16,350 nt of DNA, taken from NCBI GenBank assembly GCA_905233865.1, contig CAJOGH010000063.1:1957-18306 (forward strand), read 5' to 3'. A program made the position numbers and the translations under genes. Every line of letters starts with the position of its first letter. The stretch's first letter is position 1. Shown here piece by piece: positions 1 through 8,400 of this stretch. Under the pieces are notes generated by a model that saw only the letters and a program-made list of their open reading frames with translations, was not told the origin of the DNA and ran no database searches. This DNA comes from an uncultured Atopobiaceae bacterium. Its GTDB lineage: Bacteria; Actinomycetota; Coriobacteriia; Coriobacteriales; Atopobiaceae.

Positions 1-3000
1 GTGTAGGTGTAGGCCGCACCCTCGCCACAGGAGATCGTGGCGCCGGTGTAGTCGTAGCTCTCGCCGTCGGCGCGGTTGATGGTCTGGGGCGCCAGCGGGC
101 GGGCATTGATGGTGAAGTCCGCCGTGTTGAGGGTGAGCTCGTAGTTGGGGTTCTTGGTGTAGGAGCCCACGGCCACCGTGTTGGCGTACGTGCCGGCGTT
201 CTCGTCGGCGGTGGTGCGGCGGTAGGTGACCGTACCCAGGTCGCCAGGCTCCTCAAGACCCTCGACTTTGCCGGAGAGAACCGGGTCGGTGTCGCCGTAG
301 ACCTTGTTGGAGGCGTTGGGCGTGATGGTGACCGGCTTCTTGGCAATCGAGAAGGTGCAGCTCACCGTGCCGGTGTAGTTGCCCTGGCCGACCACGACCG
401 CAGAGGCCGTGTTGGTGCCGGCATTGATGTTGTTGTAGTGCGTGACCGTCCAGTTGGTCTTGAGGCTCGCCGACTCCTCGCCAGCGGCCGCACGGTTCTC
501 GGTGGCCGCGACCTCGTTCGTGAGCTTGCCGTTGACCGTGGGCGTGGGCGTCTTGAGGTACGAGCCCTCGCTGTCCTTGCCGTAGACGATGCCCGTGGAG
601 TTGACGCTCGTGTCCTTGAGCTCCTGCGGCTCGATCGTGAGCGTGGTGGTCATAGGCGCGGGCGTGAGGTAGTTGGTCTCGTCCGCGTTGGAGAACTCGG
701 CGATCACCGTGTAGGTGCCCGCCTCGGTCGGCTGCGTCGTGGTGGGCGCGGTGGAGCTGGCGTAGGGAGCGCCGGCGCGCGTGGTGCCGTAGTACTTGTA
801 GGCCGCGACCGCGACGTTGGTGGTCTTGGCGCGCTCGCCCTCTTCCAGGCCGTAAATGTCGCCCTGGACCTGCGGGCGCACCGGATCGGCGCCGTAGGTG
901 TAGGACGTGGCCTCGAAGGTGACCCCGCTCATGTCATAGGGGATCTTGGACATGTCGTAGGAGTTCGAGAAGTTCGTGGTGGTGCCGGTGCAGTTGAGCT
1001 TGCCACGCACCTTGGCCTTGTACTGGCCAGCGTTGAACACCGTGACAGGCTCCTCGGTGGTGGCGTCAAACCAGAGGATGTCGTAGTTGTTGCTGTTGAT
1101 GACCTTGCCGTCGGGCATGGTCACGCGGACGGTGGGGGCCTGCGTGAGCGAGGTGTACTCGGACTCGCGGAAGACGTTGACCGTCGCATCGCTGATGTCG
1201 AGCTGGTTGATGGTGAAGTCGGCCGTGGTCGTGCTCACCTCGTAGTTGGTGTTGGGCGACCAGGACTTGACCGCGATGACGTCCGTATAGGTGCCGGCCT
1301 CCTCGGCGGAGTTGGTGCGCTCGTAGGTGATGGTGCCAAGGTCGAATCCGGGAACCAGGGTCTCAGAGGGCACCGTGGTGCCGACGACCGTGCCCGTGAA
1401 GGTCGGGTCGGCCTCGAGGTAGGTCTTGTGCTGGCCCGTGTCGGGCTTGATGGTCACGGGACGCGGCTGGATGGTCCAGGTCTCAGTCTGGTCGACGTTG
1501 GTGAGGGTGAAGTCCTCGGAGCCGGCGACGGGCACCTTCCAGACGTAGTTGGAGGTGTCCTTGAGCGCGAAGGTGGCCGTGTGCGTCGCGGCGATGGTGG
1601 CCTTGTTGCCGCCAACGGAGTAGTAGCTGGCGTCGATGCCACCCTCGGCGACGGTACGGGTCTGCTGGACTCCGTTGAACACGAGGGTGTCGGTGGTGAG
1701 CTTGGGCACCTCGAGAGGCTTGGGGTCGATGGTGAAGGTCGTCTGCACGCGGCCCGTGAAGTTGGACGCGGCGTTGCCGCTCACGAACACCGTGGCGGTG
1801 CCAGCACGGACGTTGTCGATCCACTCGTAGTCACAGCTGGTCACAGGCACCTGGAGCTGGCCGGTGGCAGCCTGCGCGTGAACGCTCATGTGGTCAGCGT
1901 CGGAGGGCTCCTGTGCCACGCCCACGTGGCCGGAGGCGCTGGTGCCGGGCTTGTCCTGATAGGTGAACGTGCCGCTCACCCTAGCCTCGGTGAGGGGCGC
2001 TGGGTTGATGGTGAGGGAGCCCACAAGGTCAGCCGGCGTGTGGTAGCTCGTCGGGTTGGCGTTGTTGAAGGCGACCGTGACGGTGTAGGTGCCGGCCTCG
2101 GTCGGGGGCGTCGTGGACTCGTACGCCTCGCCGGCGCGCGTGGTTCCCGCATAGGTGATGGACTTGACCGTCACGTCTTCGGTCTCCTCGTTCCGGACGG
2201 TCAGTGCCTTTCCGGTCACGGTGAGCTCGAATCCGCCCTCGTTGTACACGCCGCTCGCCTGGTTGTCCACGACGGTGGTCGTGTTCGTGTTGACGGCGGC
2301 CAGGCGGACGTTGCGCATGTCGTAGTCGCCAACGGAGATCTGGACGCTCGCGGCCGCGGATGCGGGCGTGGTGTTCACGCAGTTGGTCGTGGCGGTCTCG
2401 GTGTTGTGGACGCCAGTTGCGGCGACCCAGTAGGTGCCAGAGTCGCGCACGCCCTCGGCGCCAACGGGCACGGTGCACGCTGCGTCCTTGTACCAAGCCA
2501 GCGTGTAGTTGCCCTTATCGACCTCACGGCCACTGCTCGTGAGGGTAGTGGCGGCGTTGAGCGCCTCGGTCTGGTCGAGACCGGTGTAGTGCCACTCGCC
2601 CGAGGTGGACAGGCTCATGTGCTCGGTAGACGAGCTGAAGTCGAGCGCATTGATGGTGAAGGTGGCCGTGGGCGTGTCGTCGATGGCGTAGTTGGGGTTG
2701 TTGTTGTGGCCGGCCACGGAGATCACGTAGTCGCCTGCGTTCTCCCCCGCCACGCGCTCGTAGGTGATCGGGTTGAGGTGCGAGCTGGTGACGAGGTCGG
2801 ACGCGGAGCCCGTGAGCTCGGGGTCGTCCTCGAGGTAGGTCTTGGACTTGGCCGCGGGCGTGATGGTGGTCGGGCGCTGGGCGATGACCCAGTCCTCGGT
2901 CTGGTCGTCATTGAGGTCGACGCCCTTGGTGTAGGCACCGTCGCCGTTGAGGTCCCACACGTAGTCGGTCTTGTCCTTGATGGCAAAGGTCGCCGTGTAG

Positions 3001-4789
3001 GGCGTGGGCGTGCGGACGCCAGTCTCCGCGTCCACCGTGACGGGGCACGCGTTGGTCGCGTAGTTGCCGCTGATGGTGTAGAGGGCGTCCGGCTCGGCGT
3101 TGGCGATGGAGTACTGGGGGTTGCCGTTGTACACGAGCTCGCCGGTCGTGGCCGTCCCGGCCGTGAGCTTGGGCACGTCGACAAGAGCCGGCTTGATGGT
3201 GAACTCCTGGGTGATGGTCTCGGAGTAGTTGCCCTGGCCGACAACGATGACGGCGGCGGTGTTCTCGCCCGCCTTGCGGTTGTTCGTCCAGCTGATGGTC
3301 CAGTTGGTGTCCTGCCCAAGGGTCTCGGGCGTGGTCACGACATTGCCCACGTAGTCCTTGACCTCTGGCATGGGCTTGAGGCCGCCGTCCGACCCGTCGA
3401 TGTCCTTGGTGACATCGTAGGTGGGAGCCACCACCGTGGCCGACGCCAGGCGCTGGCGCTGGATGGTGAGCGTGGCCGTCATGGTCTCGGGCGTGATGTA
3501 GTTGGGGTCGTTGTTGGTGAACGTGGCCGTCACGGTGTAGGTGCCGGCGGCAACAGGAGGAACGTCCGTGGGACCGTAGTCGCGCTCGACCGTGCGACCC
3601 GCTGTCGCGTCGTACACCCAGCTCTTGCCCTGGTAGGTGTAGGCGACGCTCAGGAGCGAAGGCGCCGGGACCTCACCGGTGACGATGTCGAGCGGCATGG
3701 AGGACAGGGTGATGCCGCCATGATCCGTGCCGTCGTAGGTGAAGGTCTTGTTTGCCAGGACGACCGCGGGGTCGGTCGTGTTGTAGTTGGCGCGGCCGAT
3801 GTCGATCCTGGCCTTGGCCGTGGTCGTGCCCGTGCAGTTGTCCTTGCCGGTAGCCTTGACCCAGTAGGAGCGCGCGTCCTTGATGTCGGCGGCCGTGATC
3901 TGGGACTCGGGCGAGCAGCTCTCGGAGGTGTACCAGCTCAGGTCGTAGTCGTCCGGGCTAATGACCGTGGAGCCAAGGGTCACGGTGACCGTGGGAGCCT
4001 TAGTGCCGCCATTGTAGGTGAAGGCACCGTCGGCCGCGATGGCAGCGTCCGTGATGTCGAGCTGCGTGATGGTGAATTTGGCCGTGTCGCTCCACGTGAT
4101 GTCGTAGTTGGGGTTCTGGTCGAAGCCACCCTCCTTGACGGAGATGGTGTAGGGGCTACCGGCCACGGTCTCGCCAGCCACACGCTGGTACGTGATGACG
4201 CCGAGGTCCGTGGGGTTAATGAGCGTGTCAGCAGCGACGGTGGTGCCCACGACGGAGCCGGTGAGGGCCGGGTCCTTGGAGCCAAAGACCTTGGTTCCGT
4301 CGGCCGGCTTGATGCTCACGGGCCTGGGGTCGATGGTCCAGTCCTCGGTCTGGTCAGCTGCCGTGTCGTCGGCGTCCCAACCGTCCAGGGTGCCGGTGTT
4401 CCAGACGTAGTTGACCTTGTCCTTGAGGATGAAGGACGCCGTGTAGGTGCCGCGGTCGGTACGCTTGTGGCCAGCCACGTTGTAGAGGGCGTCGGCAGCC
4501 GTGTCGGCAGCGGCGGCCTGGACCTCACCGTTGTAGACCAGGTGGTCGGTCGTGGCCGTGCCGTGCTCGAGGGTGGGTACGGGGCGCGGCTGCGGATGGA
4601 TGGTAAAGGTCGTCTTGGCCTGGCCCTTGTAGGAGCCCGTGCCCGTCACGTAGAGCGTGGCCGTGCCCGCATTGATGTTGGACACGTACTCGTAGGTATA
4701 GTTGGCCACGCCGTCGGTCTTGGAACCGATCGGGTTACCGTTCTCGTCCAGGACGATGATGTGGTCGCCCTCGGCGCCTGCGGCATCGT
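1..4789 (-). CDS. Giant MBG/YDG-repeat surface protein, C-terminal-side fragment C (3' end outside window)
   Basis: I translated this stretch by hand in the frame whose plus-strand triplets start at positions divisible by three. It has no stop from 4789 to the left edge. The protein continues the same gene: it picks up at DAAGAEGDHIIVLDENGNP and goes on to tandem five-module super-units. Typical motifs are AGTYTVTATF, GQGNYTGTV, VPKLTAGTAT, DYVWD...QTEDW, KTYLEDDPELTG and NPNYEL...ADFTIN. It has no signal peptide, and the first in-frame start-like codon is a GTG inside a domain (4683-4685), so it is not an independent gene. No LPXTG-type sorting signal or stop is reached. Last readable sequence at the left edge: YDYTGATISCGEGAAYTYT, the opening of another module. 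About 1,595 codons. Likely function: repetitive extracellular stalk. Confidence 0.82.
105..1205 (-). repeat. Super-unit 5, lacking the S4 module
   Basis: S1: YTSLTQAPTVRV...NNYDILWFDATTEEPV...VRGKLNCTGTTT. S2: YDMSGVTFEATSYTYGADPV...AGTYTVIAEFSNADETNY. S3: TNWTVTHYNNINAGTNTASAVVVG...GQGNYTG. S5: ASNKVYGDTDPVLSGKVEG...KNPNYELTLNTADFTIN. The S4 module (VPKLT...YVWD...TEDW) present in the other four units is absent: FSIAKKPVTITP runs straight from S3 into S5. The first ~104 bases of the window then begin another module. Confidence 0.6.
1206..2649 (-). repeat. Five-module super-unit 4
   Basis: S1: HYTGLDQTEAL...GNYTLAWYKDAACTVPV...GTYWVAATG. S2: VGDYDMRNVRLAAVNTN...AGTYTVTVAFNNANPTSY. S3: SGTFTYQDKPGTS...DNVRAGTATVFVSGNAASNFTG. 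S4: LEVPKLTTDTLVFNGVQQTR...SNYVWKVPV...QTETWTIQPR. S5: HKTYLEADPTFTGTVVGTT...SPNTNYEVSTTTADFTIN. Complete and in frame. Confidence 0.65.
2650..4063 (-). repeat. Five-module super-unit 3
   Basis: S1: FTYNGGTKAPTVTV...DDYDLSWYTSESC...VKATGKDNCTGTTT. S2: NKTFTYDGTDHGGITL...AGTYTVTATFTNNDPNY. S3: NWTISWTNNRKAGENTAAVIV...GQGNYSE. S4: VDVPKLTAGTATTGELVYNG...TDYVWDLNGDGAYTKGVD...QTEDWVI. S5: SKTYLEDDPELTGSAS...NNNPNYAIDDTPTATFTIN. All five modules are intact in one frame. Confidence 0.65.
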
Positions 4790-5420
4790 GTAGACGTAGC
4801 CGCCCTCGGGCTCGGTCACCGTGACCTTCGTGAGCGTGGAGGGTCGGATCTCAAGCGTGCCGGAGACGCTGGCGATGTCGTTGTAGTTCTCGCTGTCGGG
4901 GTTGGAGAAGCTCGCGACGACCGCATAGGTGTTGCCCGCGGTCTCGGACGTGTGGTCCTTGCCGTTGTAGGTGTAGCTCACGGCCACGTCGTTCGCGCCC
5001 TCCCCCGCACGGTCGGCGTTGTCAGCGTCGATGGCCGTATAGGACACGCTCACGGAGTGCGGCGTGTTGTCGAACGGCAGGCTGTACAGGGTGCCGTCCA
5101 TCTTGGCGGCGTCGCCGTCGGCCAAAAGCTCCGTGGTCATCTGCCAGTCGCGCTTGGCGATGCTGAAGGGCGCGGCCATGTTGGTGGTGTCCTTGCAGTT
5201 GAGCTTGCCCGTGGCCTTGACCGTGTACTGGTCGCTGGCGTTCTTGATCTGGTCGGCCGCGATCTCGGTGCCGTTCTTGTACCAGGTAAGGTCGTAGTTC
5301 TCCGGCGCGACGACCTCGCCGTTAAGCTTGACCACGACGGTGGGCGCGTAGACGGTGTTGTCGTAGGTCTTGGTAGACGTGACCTCGATGCTCGCGCCGG
5401 CGAGGCTCGCCTGCACGATG
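4064..5420 (-). repeat. Five-module super-unit 2 (contains frameshift 2)
   Basis: S1: ENYDLTWYKNGTEI...VKATGKLNC. S2: TLYSLPFDNTPHSVSV...AVVASFSNPDSENY. S3: GGYVYT, then, after the frame change, NYTYEYVSNINAGTATLYVTG. S4: RPVPTLEHGTATTDHLVYNG...VNYVWN...QTEDWTIDPR. S5: TKVFGSKDPALTGSVVGTT...NPNYDITWSDT. The frame changes within S3, so the unit is split between fragments B and C. Confidence 0.62.
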
Positions 5421-8400
5421 GTGAAGGGCACGTCAAGGTAGGAGTCGTAGGCGCCCTCGGTCATGTGGTAGTAGGTGCCGACGCCGGACAGGTGCACGGT
5501 GGGCGCGGGCGTATCCGTCGCCTCGGCTACATTGACGTTGTCCGTGTGGCTGGAGTTGTCCAGGACCTTGTCCTGTGCCTGGTCGTAGTGGCCGAGCACG
5601 TAGTCCTTGCCCTCGACGAGCTGCGGCTCGCCGGCGTCATAGGTGTTGTTCTCGTTGGAGTCGAACCACACGAACAGCGCGGGCTCGATTGCCTTGGTGG
5701 TATAGGTCTGATCCTGGTCGCTAGACTGGTACACGGTAGCGTTGCCCACGCGCGCGAGCACCTGCTTGTTGAGCGAGCGGTTGGAGTTGAGGACGCGCTT
5801 TGAGGCGTCGAAGGTGGTCTTGCTCGCGCTGAGCGCGCGCACCGCGTCGTAGACCTGCTGCGCCGTCACGTTCTCGTTGTCATAGATGGCGCGCGCGTCG
5901 CCAATGTGGGTGGCAAGGCTCTGCTTGGCGGTCGAGGTGGTGTACACGTCCTCGGCGTGCAGGTTCTCCCCTGCCGTGCGGCCGGAGCCCTCGTAGGCGT
6001 AGTCGATCACGATGTTGGTGGGGGCGCCGTCCGAGATAAGGACGTGGTCCTTGTCGTAGGTGGCCGACGCCTCGTAGTCGGCGGCCTCGGCGTCCACGCC
6101 GATAAGTGACTTGAGCGCTCTCTTATCGACCTCAAGGATGTCAAAGGCACCCGTGGCCGTGGTGCGCTTGCCGGCATAGTCGCCAAGGCCGCTGGCATAC
6201 ACGCGATAAGAACCAACGTTCTTGACGTCCGTCGGTGCGCAGTCGGACCAGGTGGTCTCGCCGTCCGTGGTGGTGGCGCGCTGGTAGACGATCTCGTACT
6301 CGGTGCCCTCCTTGAGCGTGAGGCCGCCCAGGGTCACGGAGCCGTCGTAGGCCTGGACCTCGCCGTTGTAGTCCTTCTGGACATCCGCGGGCGTGAAGCC
6401 CTCGATGCTCGCAGGCTCGATGACGTAGGTGCCCACGCAGGTGCCGGTGTAGTTGCCGGTGCCGGTGGCGACCACGTAGTAGGTGCCCGCCGCCGTCATG
6501 GAGTCCATGGGATCGTAGTAGCTGGTCTCGCCGGCCAGGGTGACCTCGCGGCCATAGTAGTTGAGCCTGTAGTTGGAGGCGTCAAGGACCGGACTGCCAT
6601 CGACGGCGGTCTCGGAGACCGTGACCTCGGGAGTGTGCGGCAGGCGGTCGAACATCGTCGTCGGCGCGGTGAGCGTGTAGCCGGTCGAGATAGGCTTGGG
6701 GTTGATGGTGAAGGTCTTGACGACCTGGTTGGTGTAGTTGCCCGTGCCCTGGTACACCACCGTGGCGGTGCCGGCGTTGGTGTTGTGGCTGTAGGTCACG
6801 GTGTAGTCGGTGTCCTTGACGAGCGCGACGGGGGTGCCGGTCTCGTTGTCCGTGATGGTCACGTCCTCGGTGAGGGCCTCGCCCGTGTAGGTGCGGTCGG
6901 TATGGTCGGGAACGGTGACCGTGGCGTGGGTGATGCTCTTGGGCACGATCTGGAAGGTCTGGGTATAGGTGCCCGTGTAGCTGTTGATGCCCTTGAGCAC
7001 GACCTGGTAGGTGCCGACCTCCGTGGGCGCGGAGGCGCGGGCCGTGCCGTCAGCCTCGGCGTAGGAAACTGTGTACTCGGCGTCCTTGGAGATGGCCGTG
7101 CTGCGCCAGGTGACGCGCGTGGGCTCCGGCGCTATGGGCGAGCCGTTGTAGGTGTAGGTGTTGGCCACGCCCTCGATGGCGACGAAGGCGACGGAGGGCT
7201 TGGCGGTGTAGCGCTGGTCCGCCTCGGAGATGTGGTCGAGCTCGTAGCCGTAGATCACGTAGCCCGCGTCGTCCGCGTCATGGCCGGACAGGATGGGCCC
7301 AAAGCCGACCTGGGCCGAGCCAGCACCGGAGATGACGGAGCTCGTGGTGGGATAGTCGTAGGTCCCGCCATTCACATAGGTGGTGGACCCAGCCGCCGTC
7401 GCGATGACGGGTGCGTCGGCGTTGCCGTTGTAGGTTCCGGACTGGAGCGTGAGCGTGCCGTTGTTCACGATCGCGCTCTTGCCCGCGGCAGCCTTGAAGG
7501 AGGCGGCGTCGCCACCCGCGACCACGCTGAGCGTGCCGTTGTTGGTGATGGAGCCCTCGAAGGCAAGGCCACGAAGGTCAAGGGTGGTGTCGATGCCCTC
7601 GGCCAGCACGACGTCATCCTCGGCGTTGTCGCCCGTGGCGTCCTTGAGCAGGCGGACCACAGAGCCGGTGGGCGCGGCGGCAAAGGCCTCGCGCAGGGTG
7701 GCGTAGGGCACGGTGACCTCGGTGCCAGTCTCGTCGGCATAGACCACGCAAGCGAAGGCGGCGCCGATGGTAAAGGGCAGCTCGACGACACCCTCGAAGT
7801 TGCCCGTACCGGTGAGCACCACGACGTAGTCGCCCTCGGTCACGGGCTCGACGGGCGTGGTGCGCTCGGTGTCGGAGGCAGCGTAGTAGGCGATGTTGAA
7901 CCAGTCGCCAAACTGCTGCGTGACATCGCTAGCACGCAGGTTGGTGGTGGCACGGACCTCGCCGTCCTCGCGGTAGGTGAAGGTCACGTTGGGAACAGGC
8001 TTGATGGGATCGCCGCTGTACGGGTAGTTGTCGGTGCGCATGCCGCTGATGGCGATGGTGCCGTCCGTGGCGGCCAGCGAGCGCTTGTGGATCTCAAAGC
8101 TGATCGTGTTGGAGCCCGTGAAGTTGCCGTTGGTGCCCGGGATGATCGTGACCAGGCCGGTGCCGGCATTGGTGGCGTCGGTGTACTTGACGGCGTAGTC
8201 GGGGCCCTTCTCCAGCATCACGTCGGCGCCACCCGCCTCATAGGAGCCAGTACCGTCGTTGTCAAGGTAGGCGTAGACCTCGGGCTCGTAGGCGAGCGAG
8301 GTGTAGTCCACACCGTCGGTGGCGTAGGCCTCGTACGCGCTCGTGAACTTGAGGGTGGCGGTGATGAGGTTCACCGGGACGATGTCGAAGGTGATGTCGA

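Noticed and set aside
438..4793. Very long plus-strand open frame (about 1,450 codons), rich in Val, Gly, Arg and Asp
   Set aside because: It is the complement of the Thr/Asn/Tyr/Ala/Pro-rich repeat coding sequence. Its translation is low-complexity with no domain, and the minus strand shows clear MBG modules throughout. The lack of stops is a by-product of high GC and biased codon use.
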